Shown here: piece after piece, positions 30,194 through 39,217 of the stretch
Numbering within the stretch: the stretch's first letter is position 1
Layout: each line of letters opens with the position of its first letter
DNA from: Inquilinus limosus
GTDB lineage: Bacteria > Pseudomonadota > Alphaproteobacteria > DSM-16000 > Inquilinaceae
DNA length: 64,000 nt
Reading direction: 5' to 3'
NCBI RefSeq assembly: GCF_002195995.1
Contig: NZ_NHON01000015.1
Location: 32,307-96,306, forward strand
Position numbers and translations under genes: made by a program
Notes under the pieces: model-generated
The model's input: the letters and a program-made list of their open reading frames with translations, nothing else
Told to the model about the DNA's origin: nothing
Database searches by the model: none

Positions 30194-31366
30194 CTACCCC
30201 ACCGCCCCCGCGACCGCCCGGAAGCCGGCCAGCAGCCGGTGGTCGAGCGCGTCGTCCACCGCCGCGGGCTGCGACGACATCTTGGCGATGACCAGCTCGG
30301 CGGCGCGGTCGACATAGATCCACTGGCCGTGGATGCCGATGCCGCAGACCACGTCGCGGCCCGGTCCCGGCACGTACCACTGGCTGCGGTAGCGTCCCTG
30401 CGGCGCCAGGTCGGCCAGGTCGCCCCGGGCCCAGGCCTGGGGGTCGCCGTTGTCGAGAATGTCGTCGATCCAGCCCTGGGGCACCACCTGGGTGCCGCCG
30501 ACACGGCCGTCCCGCCGCACCAGCTCGCCGATCCGGGCCAGGTCGCGCAGGGTCATGCCGATGCCGCCGGCGGTGCGCGCAGCACCCCGCCCGTCGAGCG
30601 TGATGTACGCATCCGCCTCCGCCCACATCGGCCGCCACAGCAGCTCGGTCATCAGGGGCGCGAAGCGCATGCCCGAGGCGCGCTCGCAGATCCAGCCCAG
30701 CATGTCGGAGTTGGGCGAGACGTAGTGGAAGGTCTCGCCATGCCGGCTGCCATCGGCCGGCAGGCGGGCGATGAAGCCGTGCAGGTCGTTGTCCCGCGCC
30801 ACCGCGCTGGGCGGGTTCCAGCCCATGGCGACGCGGTAGCGGGCGACGTCGCCGGCCGGGTCGACATAGTCCTCGACGAAGCGGATGCCGACCGTCATGT
30901 CCAGCACGTGGCGGACGGTGGCGCCGTCATAGGCCGACCCCGCCGCCTCCGGCACATAGGCGGTGACCGGTGCCTCCGGGTCGAGCTGGCCGCGCCCGGC
31001 CAGGATGCCGGCGACCAGGCCGGTGATCGACTTGCTGATCGAGAAGACGATGTGCTGGGTCTTCGGCCCCTGCCCATGGCCGTAGTGCTCGGCCACCATC
31101 GCGCCGCGATGCAGCACCAGGAAGCCGTCGGTGTCGCTGCCCGCCAGCAGCCCGGCGACCGAGACGCCCTGCCCCGGCACCGCGATCCGGTCCAGATCCA
31201 GACCCGGCCCGGACCTGAAGCAGGCGGCGAACTCGCCGCGCGGGATCTCCGCCGCCGGCACCAGCCGCCGGACATTCTGGAAGCCCCAGCGGCTGTAGGG
31301 CGCCTGGCGCCAGTTGGCCAGCGTCGCCTCCGGCGCCGCCCCATTGCTCTGCAGCTCGATCACCAT
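30194..31366 (-). CDS. Serine hydrolase of the beta-lactamase/NylB (6-aminohexanoate-dimer hydrolase) type
   Basis: A 390-residue class C beta-lactamase-fold hydrolase without signal peptide. The nucleophile motif SISK (Ser109, Lys112) sits in IVFSISKSITGLVAG, the Tyr motif in FHYVSPNSDMLGW, and a late GIGIHGQWIYVD closes the site. These match NylB and related carboxylesterases in spacing and length. It may hydrolyse esters or short amide oligomers; the natural substrate is unknown. Convergent with cytochrome c'. Confidence 0.88.
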   Translation of the reverse strand: MVIELQSNGAAPEATLANWRQAPYSRWGFQNVRRLVPAAEIPRGEFAACFRSGPGLDLDRIAVPGQGVSVAGLLAGSDTDGFLVLHRGAMVAEHYGHGQGPKTQHIVFSISKSITGLVAGILAGRGQLDPEAPVTAYVPEAAGSAYDGATVRHVLDMTVGIRFVEDYVDPAGDVARYRVAMGWNPPSAVARDNDLHGFIARLPADGSRHGETFHYVSPNSDMLGWICERASGMRFAPLMTELLWRPMWAEADAYITLDGRGAARTAGGIGMTLRDLARIGELVRRDGRVGGTQVVPQGWIDDILDNGDPQAWARGDLADLAPQGRYRSQWYVPGPGRDVVCGIGIHGQWIYVDRAAELVIAKMSSQPAAVDDALDHRLLAGFRAVAGAVG

Positions 31367-31451
31367 CGCCGTCCCTGCTTCTTTCGCCCTTGAAGGGGCC
31401 GCCGCCTTGGGGCGGCGGTCCTACACTAGACGAAGTCGGCGGCGGACCGCA

Positions 31452-31476
31452 GGGGGGTGATGGCCCCCCCTTTTTT
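31452..31476 (+). terminator. G/C hairpin with T-run, readable only on the plus strand
   Basis: GGGGGG (31452-31457), TGATGG, CCCCCCC (31464-31470), then TTTTTT (31471-31476) is a classic intrinsic terminator on the plus strand, though no plus-strand gene precedes it. On the minus strand the stem follows the RTX stop codon immediately but lacks a T-run. A second perfect hairpin, CCGCCGCC-TTGG-GGCGGCGG, lies at 31399-31418. Confidence 0.6.
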
Positions 31477-33557
31477 CAGAGGATGAAGTCCGCCGCGGTC
31501 AGGACGTGGTCGGAGACCACGTTGATGGCGAAGTCCGGCGCCTTGTCGCCGTTGCTGTCGGCATAGACCACCTGGACCGCCCCGGCGGTGACGATGCGGA
31601 TCTCGCCCGCATGGCCGGTGAAGGCGCCGGTGCCGAGGGTGAAGTCGATGCGGATGGCCGACAGGTCGATCCTGTCGCCGGTCGAGAAATCCGCGATGGT
31701 GTCCTTGCCGCTGCCCGACACGGCACTGTCGGACAGCGCGGCGTAGGCGAAGATGTCGTTGCCGGCCCCGCCCTTCAGCACATCGCCGCCGCCGCCGCCG
31801 GTGAGCAGGTCGTCGCCGGCCATGCCCCAGAGGGTGTTGGCATTGGCGTCGCCGGTCAGCGCATCGGAATAGGCCGAGCCGAGCACCTGCTCGATGCCGG
31901 TCAGGGAATCGCTCGTGGCATCGCCGCCCGCGAAGGATTCGGTCCCCAGGTCGACCGCCACCGGCGCGCCCGAGCCGGCATAGCTGACCGTGTCGATGCC
32001 GGCGCCGCCGATGATGGTGTCGGCCCCGGCGCCGCCATCGATCGTGTCGTTGCCGTCGCCGCCATCGATGGTGTCGTCGCCGGCCCCGCCATAGAGGGTG
32101 TCGTGGCCGGCCTCGCCATAGACGAAATCGTCGCCGGTGCCGGCATCGACCGAGTCATTGCCCGTGCCGCCATGGATGGTGTCGAGGCCGTCGCCGCCGA
32201 CCAGGCGATCGGCGCCGTCGCCGCCGTCGAGGCTGTCATTGCCGCCCTCGCCATAGAGGGCGTCGTCGCCGCCGCGCCCGGCCAGGACGTCGTCGCCGGC
32301 CCGGCCGGCCAGGAGGTTGCCGCTGCCATCGCCGCCCAGCGTGTCGGCCAGGCTGGTGGCGTAGATGGTCTCGATCCCGGTCAGGATGTCGCCCGTGGCG
32401 TCGCCGCCGGTGGCGGTGTGCGCGAGCAGGTCGATCGTCACCGCCCCGGTCGAGGCATAGAGGACGCTGTCGATCCCGTCGCCGCCGGTCAGGCGGTCCG
32501 CCCCTGCCCCACCGATCAGCACATCATCCCCGGCGCCGCCATCGAGCTGGTCCGCGCCCGCGCCGCCATCGAGCGAATCGTTGCCCAGGCCCCCGAGCAG
32601 CACATCGTCGCCGCCCAGGCCGCGGACGGTGTCGTTGGCGTCGCCGGCGGTGACCACGTTGCGGTCGTCGCTGCCGACGATCAGCAGGTTCGACTGCACC
32701 CCGATCAGCATCAGATGCGCCGGCAGGCCAATCGGCCCGCCCGGGAAGCCGAGGTCGATCTCCTCGATCCCGACCAGCATGTCGCCCTGCAGCACCAGCA
32801 GCGTGTCGGCGCCCGGCAGCGGCGTGAAGGCGATGACGTCGTAGCCGTCGCCGCCGTCCATGACCTCGCCGGCCACGACCTCGGACGCATCCATGATGCC
32901 GATCAGGTCGTTGCCGTCGCCGCCCTCCAGCAAATCGGCGGCGCCGCCGCCATAGAGGATGTCGTCGCCCGCGCCGCCCTGCAGATGGTCGGCGCCGTCG
33001 CCGCAGCCGCAGCCGCCGGCACCCGGCTCCGCGTCCCCGGCGAGCATGTCGTTGCCGTCGCCGCCGATCAGCGTGTCCGCGCCCTCATACCCGACCAGCA
33101 GGTCGTTCCCGGCCAGGCCGGACAGGACGTTGTCGTCGGTGCCGCCGTCGATGGTGTCGTCGCCGGCACTGCCGGTGACGTTCTCGATTCCGGTCAGGGT
33201 GTCGCCTTCGGCATCCCCGTCGACGCCGGTGCCGGCGAACAGATCCACGGTTACCGGCTTGACGCTGGTGCTGTAGTCGGCGGTGTCGATGCCGTCACCG
33301 CCGGTCAGCGCATCCGGCCCCAGGCCGCCGCGCAGCAGGTCGTCCCCGGCGCCGCCGTCGAGCTGGTCGGCGCCGTCGCCGCCATCGACGACATCGTTGC
33401 CCGCACCGGCCAGGACGAAGTCGTCCCCGCCCACCCCGCTCAGCGTGTCGTCGCCCGACAGGTCGAGCTGCACGCCATTGGCGCCAGGCGGCACCACCAC
33501 GGTGTCGCCGAGGCCGTAGATGGTGTCGGGGTCGACGGTGCCGGTGTAGCTGGTCAC
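31476..33557 (-). CDS. RTX (haemolysin-type calcium-binding repeat) protein
   Basis: A 693-residue acidic protein made mostly of GGxGxDxLx nonapeptide blocks (for example GGAGDDTIDGGDGNDTIDGG) that form calcium-bound beta-rolls, in at least four blocks separated by VTVDLFAGT-type spacers. The C-terminus, DFSTGDRIDLSAI onward to LTAADFIL, resembles the type I secretion end of serralysin-like proteins. Start GTG 33557 (VTSYTGTVDPD) is chosen because GGAGG lies 8 bp upstream; the frame is open to an ATG at 33680. No ABC exporter or enzymatic domain is present. An unusual GGCGCGDG puts two Cys in a repeat loop. Confidence 0.9.
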   Translation of the reverse strand: MTSYTGTVDPDTIYGLGDTVVVPPGANGVQLDLSGDDTLSGVGGDDFVLAGAGNDVVDGGDGADQLDGGAGDDLLRGGLGPDALTGGDGIDTADYSTSVKPVTVDLFAGTGVDGDAEGDTLTGIENVTGSAGDDTIDGGTDDNVLSGLAGNDLLVGYEGADTLIGGDGNDMLAGDAEPGAGGCGCGDGADHLQGGAGDDILYGGGAADLLEGGDGNDLIGIMDASEVVAGEVMDGGDGYDVIAFTPLPGADTLLVLQGDMLVGIEEIDLGFPGGPIGLPAHLMLIGVQSNLLIVGSDDRNVVTAGDANDTVRGLGGDDVLLGGLGNDSLDGGAGADQLDGGAGDDVLIGGAGADRLTGGDGIDSVLYASTGAVTIDLLAHTATGGDATGDILTGIETIYATSLADTLGGDGSGNLLAGRAGDDVLAGRGGDDALYGEGGNDSLDGGDGADRLVGGDGLDTIHGGTGNDSVDAGTGDDFVYGEAGHDTLYGGAGDDTIDGGDGNDTIDGGAGADTIIGGAGIDTVSYAGSGAPVAVDLGTESFAGGDATSDSLTGIEQVLGSAYSDALTGDANANTLWGMAGDDLLTGGGGGDVLKGGAGNDIFAYAALSDSAVSGSGKDTIADFSTGDRIDLSAIRIDFTLGTGAFTGHAGEIRIVTAGAVQVVYADSNGDKAPDFAINVVSDHVLTAADFIL

Positions 33558-33778
33558 GATGAAAAGCCTCCGATGAATGCAGGCCGGCGCACCGGCCGGG
33601 CGGGCGGGAACGGCGTCGGTCGTGCCCGATGCCCAGGCGGCATGTCGCGGTTGAAAGCGTGAGGCACCGTTCGAAACCACCGGCGCCGGTCAATACAATG
33701 TAAATGTTCCTAAAATTACGAATGCCGCGGCACTATAGGTGATTCCGCGGCTTCCGGCCATCGCCCGTGATGCGGCGG

Positions 33779-34675
33779 TTACGGCCCGGCCAGCGGCGCC
33801 AGGCTCTTCAGATAGGTGGCGATGGCGTCGCGGTCGGCCGGCACCAGCTTGGCGGTGTTGTCCCGGATCACCTCGGCCATGGCGCCGCCGGCGAAGTCGC
33901 CGTCGGGCGTCGCGCCGGTCTCCAGGTAATAGGTGATGTCCCGGTCGCTCCAGCCGCCGATGCCGTGGTCGGGGTCCGGGGTGATGTTCGGGATCTTGCC
34001 GCCGCCATCCGGCGCCTGGGGGTTGCCGGCGAAGGCGCTGTACCAGTTCAGCCCGCCCAGCATGTCGCGCGGCGTGTGGCATTCGCCGCAATGGCCCAGC
34101 ACGCGGACGAGATAGGCGCCGCGATACCATGCGGGGGACTGGCCGGCCGCGACCAGGAACGGCCCCTCGCTGAAGTTCAGCAGGCGCCAGCCCGGCAGCA
34201 GCGAGCGCCAGGAATAGGGCCAGGACAGGTCATGCGGCGTGTTCGGCTGCTGCACCGGCGGGACGCTGCGCAGATAGGCCCAGAGGTCGGCCAGGTCGCG
34301 GTCGGTGATGCCGGTGTAGGAGGTGTAGGGGAAGGCCGGGTAAAGGTCGTCGCCCGCCGGCGACACGCCCTCGCGCAGCGCCCGGCGGAAATCCTCCTCG
34401 CTCCACTGGCCGATCCCGGTCTCGGGGTCCGGGGTGATGTTCGGGGTGTGGAAGGTGCCGAAGGCGGTCTTCAGCGCCCGCCCACCGGCCAGCGGCTTGG
34501 CGTCGGGGCCCGGCTGGGTGTGGCAGGTGGCGCAGCCGCCGGCGGCGAAGATGTAGGCGCCGCGCGCCACCGGGTCGGCCGAGGCCGGGTCGGGCGCCAC
34601 CGGATCGGCGGCCCGGGCGGCGCCGGCGAGGCCGAGAGCCAGCATCAGGGCCGTGAGAACCGGGAACGGGCGCAT
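33779..34675 (-). CDS. Dihaem cytochrome c
   Basis: A 298-residue periplasmic protein with a Sec signal (LTALMLALGLAGAARA) and two class I haem sites: CATCH and CGECH, each followed by a distal NITPDP segment supplying the Met region. The pattern matches the dihaem cytochrome subunits of alcohol/aldehyde/gluconate dehydrogenases and related c-type carriers. No dehydrogenase subunit is adjacent, so it may be an orphan carrier. Adjacent to phnM but not obviously co-transcribed. Confidence 0.9.
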   Translation of the reverse strand: MRPFPVLTALMLALGLAGAARAADPVAPDPASADPVARGAYIFAAGGCATCHTQPGPDAKPLAGGRALKTAFGTFHTPNITPDPETGIGQWSEEDFRRALREGVSPAGDDLYPAFPYTSYTGITDRDLADLWAYLRSVPPVQQPNTPHDLSWPYSWRSLLPGWRLLNFSEGPFLVAAGQSPAWYRGAYLVRVLGHCGECHTPRDMLGGLNWYSAFAGNPQAPDGGGKIPNITPDPDHGIGGWSDRDITYYLETGATPDGDFAGGAMAEVIRDNTAKLVPADRDAIATYLKSLAPLAGP

Positions 34676-34749
34676 GCTGGCCTCCGGACTGCGAGCGGGC
34701 GACTCAGCCCTTATAACCCGATCCGCCGGCCGGGCCCGTTATTCCGGGA

Positions 34750-35895
34750 TCATGCGACTCTTTCGCCTTCGCGCCACACAGCGCGGATCACCGGCACGCC
34801 GTCGACCAGCCGGACGCGCAGCAGATCGGCCCGCAGCCCGGGTTCGATCCGGCCGCGATCCTCCAGGCCGGCGGCGCGGGCCGGGTTGATCGTCACCGTC
34901 GCCAGCGCCTGCGGCAGGCCGATGCCATGCTCGCCGTCGGCCAGGGTGAAGGCGCCGTGCAGCAGGCTGACCGGCACGTAGTCGGAGGACAGGATGTCGA
35001 CCAGCCCCTCGCGCGCCAGCTCCCCGGCCGAGACGTTGCCGGAATGGGAGCCGCCGCGGACCAGGTTGGGCGCCCCCATCAGGATCTGCAGCCCGTGCTC
35101 GCGCGCGGCGCGGGCGGCGGTCAGGGTGGTCGGGAACTCCGACACCACCATGCCCAGCGCCGCCGCCTCCTCGACATGGGCGACGGTCTCGTCGTCATGG
35201 CTGGCGATCGGCAGGCCGCGGCCGCGGCCGATCGCAGCCAGCGCGTCGCGGTTGGTCACGCCATGGGTGCGGGACGCGGCGATCCGCTCCGCCGTCTGGG
35301 CGTCGATCTGCTCGTCGGTCATGCCGAGCATGCCCTTGTAGATCTCGCGGTACTTGGCCAGGTCGGCGAACTGGCGGTGGCCGGGGGCGTGGTCCATCAC
35401 CGACATGAACTGCACCAGCGGGTCGTCGCGGAACGGCTCGAACAGCTGGAGCACGTTCGCCTCGGTCACCTCGCAGCGCAGATGCAGGAAATGCTCGGCC
35501 CGCAGCATGCTGCCGGCCTGGGCCTGGCGGATGCCGTCGACCATCGGCCGCAGCGTCTCCAGCCGGTCCTCGCCGTTGCGGCCGCCGACCAGGGCCAGCG
35601 CGTCGAACACCGTGGTGATGCCGGCTGCGGCGACCTGGGCGTCATGCGCCATCACCGCCGTCACCGCCGGCCAGCGCACGCCGGGCCGCGGCGTGTAGTG
35701 GCGCTCGAGATGGTCGGTGTGCAGCTCGACCAGGCCGGGCAGCAGGTAGTCGCCCTCGAAATCGACGGCGCCGGGCGGGAGGGACTCGTCCCGGTCGAGA
35801 TCGGCGATCCGCCCGCCGGCGACGGCGAGGCTGCCGGTCAGCACGGCCTCCGCGGTCACGATCCGCGCATGGGCGACGATCAGATCCCCCGGCAT
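34750..35895 (-). CDS. phnM: Alpha-D-ribose 1-methylphosphonate 5-triphosphate diphosphatase
   Basis: A 381-residue amidohydrolase-fold PhnM. In the C-P lyase pathway it removes pyrophosphate from ribose 1-methylphosphonate 5-triphosphate. Seen: LLPGLVELHTDHLERHY (metal His pair), VMAHDAQVAAAGITTVFDA, MDHAPGHRQF, ASHDDETVAHVEEA, GGSHSGNVSA, LSSDYVPVSLLHGA. All are PhnM hallmarks. No other phn genes are within the window, so the rest of the pathway must be elsewhere or this copy is displaced. Confidence 0.93.
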   Translation of the reverse strand: MPGDLIVAHARIVTAEAVLTGSLAVAGGRIADLDRDESLPPGAVDFEGDYLLPGLVELHTDHLERHYTPRPGVRWPAVTAVMAHDAQVAAAGITTVFDALALVGGRNGEDRLETLRPMVDGIRQAQAGSMLRAEHFLHLRCEVTEANVLQLFEPFRDDPLVQFMSVMDHAPGHRQFADLAKYREIYKGMLGMTDEQIDAQTAERIAASRTHGVTNRDALAAIGRGRGLPIASHDDETVAHVEEAAALGMVVSEFPTTLTAARAAREHGLQILMGAPNLVRGGSHSGNVSAGELAREGLVDILSSDYVPVSLLHGAFTLADGEHGIGLPQALATVTINPARAAGLEDRGRIEPGLRADLLRVRLVDGVPVIRAVWREGERVA

Positions 35896-36006
35896 ACCCA
35901 GTCCTTCTCTATCCGCTTCCGCACGATCGGTCCGGCGGGGTGCGCCCGCGCGGCCTTATATGGGCGCTCGACCCGGCATCGCAACGCCGGCCCGCGCGCG
36001 GCGCCC

Positions 36007-37260
36007 TTATGCCCCGAGCTTTGCGACCGTTTGATGACCCGGCGATGACAGCGTCGATTTGCCCTCCGGCCACGTCACCCGCTCGACCCCGGCGAAGCGG
36101 CGGATGCGGTCGAGCTGCTTCTCCAGCCGGGCCTGCCGCGCCTTGCTGGACCGCACCTTCGGCTCCCACCACAGCCCGGCGACGGCGAGGTCGCCGCTGT
36201 CGCGCCGGGCCCGCATGTCGATGCGGCCGACGAAGCGGTCGCCCTCCAGGATCGGGAAGACGTAGTAGCCCCAGCGCCGCTTCGCCTCCGGCACGAAGGC
36301 CTCGAAGCGGTAGTCGAAGCCGAACAGCCGCTCCAGCCGCTGGCGGTTGCGGATCACCGGGTCGAAGGGCGACAGCACCCGCAGCACCTCCGGCGCCGGG
36401 GCGGCCGCTTCCAGCCGGTCCTCGATATCGGCGAAGGCGAAGGCCGCGGTGGTCTTGCCGTCCGCGCCCTGGACATGGACGACGCGCAGATCGCCGCGCC
36501 GGGCCGCATGGTCGCACCACTGCTCCGCCTCGCGGATGGTGATCAGGTCCCAGAAGCCGGCGATCTCGCCGGGCCGGGCGGCGCCCAGCCGCTCCAGCGC
36601 CGAGCGGCAGGCCCAGTCGACCACCGCCTCCGGGTCCGGCGCCGGGCCGCGATGCGGCTCCGGGATCACCCGCTCGGTCAGGTCGTAGACCTTCTGGAAG
36701 CCCTCGCGCCGCGCCACCGCCAGCACCCCGGTGCGCCACAGGAACTCCAGCGCCATCTTCGACGGCGTCCAGTCCCACCAGCCGCCGGAGGGGCGCTGGC
36801 GCTCCTCCTCGAAGCTGCGGGTCAGGAGCGGGCCTTCCGACGCCACACGGTCGCGCACCTGCTGCAGCACCTTGGGGAAGTCCGGCCCGGCCTCGGTCCA
36901 CCAGCGGCTGGTGGCGGCGCGTGCCTGGACGTCGGCGAAGCGCCGCGACCAGTACGGGAAGAACCGGGTCGGGATCAGCGAGGCGTCGTGGGTCCAGCCC
37001 TCGAACAGGCCGCGGGTCTTCTCCACCAGCCGCGGCAGCTGGGTCTGGGCGTAGCCGTGGCGGCGGCCGAACAGGATCATGTGATGCGCCCGCTCAACCG
37101 TGTTGATGCTGTCGACCTGGACGAAGCCGATGCGGTCCACCAGGGCCTGGCAGCCCTCCACCGTCAGCCGGCCCAGCGGCGGGTCCGACAGGGCGTGCAG
37201 GTCGAGGAACAGGCGCCGGGCGTCGGCGTTCGGGATCGTGAGCGGAGCGGAGTCGGCCAT
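36007..37260 (-). CDS. YcaQ-like winged-helix DNA glycosylase family protein
   Basis: A 417-residue HTH_42/YcaQ family protein. The N-terminus (ARRLFLDLHAL, VEGCQALVDRIGFVQVDSIN, ERAHHMILFGRR) and DPVIRNRQRLERLFGFDYRFE with YYVFPILEGDRFVGRID are family signatures. Characterised relatives (E. coli YcaQ, Streptomyces AlkX/AlkZ) unhook interstrand crosslinks; the QxD/QVDSI catalytic motif region is visible at about residue 49. Start ATG 37260 gives MADSAPLTIPN. Likely a DNA-damage repair enzyme acting on bulky alkyl adducts. Confidence 0.88.
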   Translation of the reverse strand: MADSAPLTIPNADARRLFLDLHALSDPPLGRLTVEGCQALVDRIGFVQVDSINTVERAHHMILFGRRHGYAQTQLPRLVEKTRGLFEGWTHDASLIPTRFFPYWSRRFADVQARAATSRWWTEAGPDFPKVLQQVRDRVASEGPLLTRSFEEERQRPSGGWWDWTPSKMALEFLWRTGVLAVARREGFQKVYDLTERVIPEPHRGPAPDPEAVVDWACRSALERLGAARPGEIAGFWDLITIREAEQWCDHAARRGDLRVVHVQGADGKTTAAFAFADIEDRLEAAAPAPEVLRVLSPFDPVIRNRQRLERLFGFDYRFEAFVPEAKRRWGYYVFPILEGDRFVGRIDMRARRDSGDLAVAGLWWEPKVRSSKARQARLEKQLDRIRRFAGVERVTWPEGKSTLSSPGHQTVAKLGA

Positions 37261-37364
37261 GAACAATACCAGAACATGGATACCCGTGCCGGGCAAGAGG
37301 AAAGCCCTTCGCCCGCCGCCGCGCCCGGCTATAGTCGGGGTGAAAACGACCGAGGTTCCTGCCC

Positions 37365-37826
37365 GTGACCGCCACCCTGATCGCCCCGGAGCCGCCGCGC
37401 CAGGACGCGGTGCTCGACCTGATCCGCCAGTCCGACGCGCTGATGGCCGGCCTGTATCCGGCCGAGAGCAACCACATGCTCGACATCGCCGCGCTGGAGC
37501 GGCCGGAGGTGCGGTTCTTCGTGGCCCGGCGCGACGGCCGGGTGGTCGGCTGCGGCGCCCTGGTGGTCGGGGCCGATGGCGAGGCCGAGCTGAAGCGGAT
37601 GTTCGTCGACCCGGCGACGCGCGGGCTGAAGGTCGGCCGCGACCTGCTGGCCCGGATCGAGGGCGAGGCGCGCGGCCTGGGCATCCGGGTCGTCCGGCTG
37701 GAGACCGGGATCCACCAGCCGGAGGCGATCGGCCTGTACCGCCGCTTCGGCTATGAGGATTGCGGGCCGTTCGGCGACTACCAGCCCGACCCGCTGAGCC
37801 TGTTCATGGAGAAGGCGCTGGACTGA
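37365..37826 (+). CDS. GNAT-family N-acetyltransferase
   Basis: A 153-residue GCN5-related acetyltransferase beginning at GTG 37365 behind GAGG. The acetyl-CoA loop is VDPATRGLKVGRDLLARIEG, followed by RLETGIHQPEAIGLYRRFGY and the C-terminal PLSLFMEKAL. The acceptor is unknown. Divergent from the YcaQ-like gene by about 100 bp and convergent with aqpZ. Confidence 0.9.
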   Translation: MTATLIAPEPPRQDAVLDLIRQSDALMAGLYPAESNHMLDIAALERPEVRFFVARRDGRVVGCGALVVGADGEAELKRMFVDPATRGLKVGRDLLARIEGEARGLGIRVVRLETGIHQPEAIGLYRRFGYEDCGPFGDYQPDPLSLFMEKALD

Positions 37827-37869
37827 AGCCCCGGCGGCCGGACCGCCAGGACTTCAGTCCAGCCCAGGA

Positions 37870-38592
37870 TCACTCGGCCGGGGCGCCCGGGATCGTCGGC
37901 GCCGCGCTGACCGCGGCTTCGGGCTCGCTCAGGAAGCGGCCGATCAGGCCGCCGATGACGCCGCCGACGATCGGCGCGACCCAGAACAGCCAGAGCTGCC
38001 CCAGCGCCAGGCCCTGGGCGATCACCGCCACGCCGGTGCTGCGCGCCGGGTTGACCGAGGTGTTGGTGACCGGGATCGAGATCAGGTGGATCAGCGTCAG
38101 CGCCAGGCCGATCGCGATCGGCGCGAAGGGCGCCGTGGCGGGGCTGCTGACGACGCCGACGATGACCACCAGGAAGACCGCGGTCAGCACGACCTCGGAG
38201 ACCAGGGCGGCCGTCAGGCTGTAGCCGCCCGGCGATCCGGCGTCATAGCCGTTCAGGGCGAAGCCCTTGGTGATGTCGAAGCCCGGCATGCCGGAGGCGA
38301 TGATGTAGATGACCGCGGCCGCGACGATCGCGCCGACCACCTGGGCGATGATGTAGGGCACCACGTCGGACGCGCTGGTCTTGCCCGCGGTCCACAGCCC
38401 CACCGTGACCGCCGGGTTGAAATGGCCGCCGGAGATCCGGCCCAGGGCGAAGGCGCCGGTCAGGACGGTGAGGCCGAAGGCCGCGGCGACGCCGCCGAAC
38501 CCAACATGCGATCCGGCCAGGACCGCGGTGCCGCAACCGCCGAGGACGAGCCAGAACGTCCCCAGCGCCTCGGCAAGGACTCGTTTGAGCAT
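37870..38592 (-). CDS. aqpZ: Aquaporin Z
   Basis: A 240-residue MIP channel with six membrane segments and both half-helices: [12 protein letters not shown] and [14 protein letters not shown]. His in [12 protein letters not shown], Thr/Asn of TNTS and Arg of NPAR build the narrow selectivity filter of water-selective AqpZ. N-terminus [20 protein letters not shown] is typical. It conducts water across the inner membrane. Confidence 0.95.
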   Translation of the reverse strand: MLKRVLAEALGTFWLVLGGCGTAVLAGSHVGFGGVAAAFGLTVLTGAFALGRISGGHFNPAVTVGLWTAGKTSASDVVPYIIAQVVGAIVAAAVIYIIASGMPGFDITKGFALNGYDAGSPGGYSLTAALVSEVVLTAVFLVVIVGVVSSPATAPFAPIAIGLALTLIHLISIPVTNTSVNPARSTGVAVIAQGLALGQLWLFWVAPIVGGVIGGLIGRFLSEPEAAVSAAPTIPGAPAE

Positions 38593-39217
38593 GTCGTTCC
38601 CTCCATACGATCTCCCACCGCCGCTGGTGGCGAGGAGAACCGAAGTTCCAAGATATAGTATTATGTAATAGCGCGCAATAAAGTGACTTTTAGACGATGT
38701 CGATCTTTTGTCTCAAGTTCGATTGCAATAGCCGGCGAGCGGATCAGGGACCGGCAGATCCGGCTGACCGGCGCTTCAAAGAGCTCGGTCATAAGCCGCC
38801 ATCCGCCGTTTTCTTCCGGCGACTTGCTCGGCAAGACACGGCGGCAACACGGTCCACCATGGTCACCGACGTGATCTGTCGATCCCGTCCCGGATCCGGA
38901 CGATTGCAGGTCTTGCCCAGAAAATTCCGAAGCCGCCCTGCCGGCCGACTGCGCCTGAACTCGATACGGCAAGGCCGGAATTTCAAGCGAAACGGCAGTT
39001 CTTCAGTCCCGTCATTTGCCGGCCAAGGCCGCCCGGCGGCATGCCGCCAGGCTCCATAAACGTTATGGAACATTTGCCGCCGCCCGGGGTTGCTGTAGCG
39101 GTTCGGGGGAAAATCCGGAATTCAGTCCTGGGCCGGGAGATCGGCGGCGGCCCCGGCCGGCCGCGGCCGCACAGGCGGGAGCCTGCCCGTTGCGTTGCCC
39201 CATATCTGGAGGTGTCG
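38593..39217. other. 625-bp gap without a supported gene
   Basis: Several short frames exist here, but none has a family pattern, ribosome site or codon bias like the neighbours. The segment near 38650-38720 is AT-rich (AAGATATAGTATTATGTAATAG) for this genome and could hold the aqpZ promoter. A 7-bp inverted repeat lies at 39053-39069. Confidence 0.5.
39053..39069. promoter_or_regulatory. Operator-like inverted repeat upstream of the orphan gene
   Basis: TCCATAA-ACG-TTATGGA is a perfect 7-bp inverted repeat with a 3-bp centre, about 150 bp before the gene at 39218. It is AT-rich against its surroundings, typical of a dimeric regulator site. No regulator is assigned. Confidence 0.45.

Noticed and set aside
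31476..33557. Short DNA repeats resembling an array (GTCGCCGCC-type words)
   Set aside because: They encode the GGxGxDxL nonapeptides in one frame and lack equal spacers, so this is not a CRISPR array.
31506..33662. A plus-strand open frame of 718 codons rich in Val/Ala/Ile repeats
   Set aside because: It is the mirror of the RTX repeats on the minus strand; its repeat pattern is fully explained by the RTX codons.
38661..39073. Short frames in the 625-bp gap after aqpZ
   Set aside because: No ribosome site, family pattern or typical codon bias; treated as non-coding.
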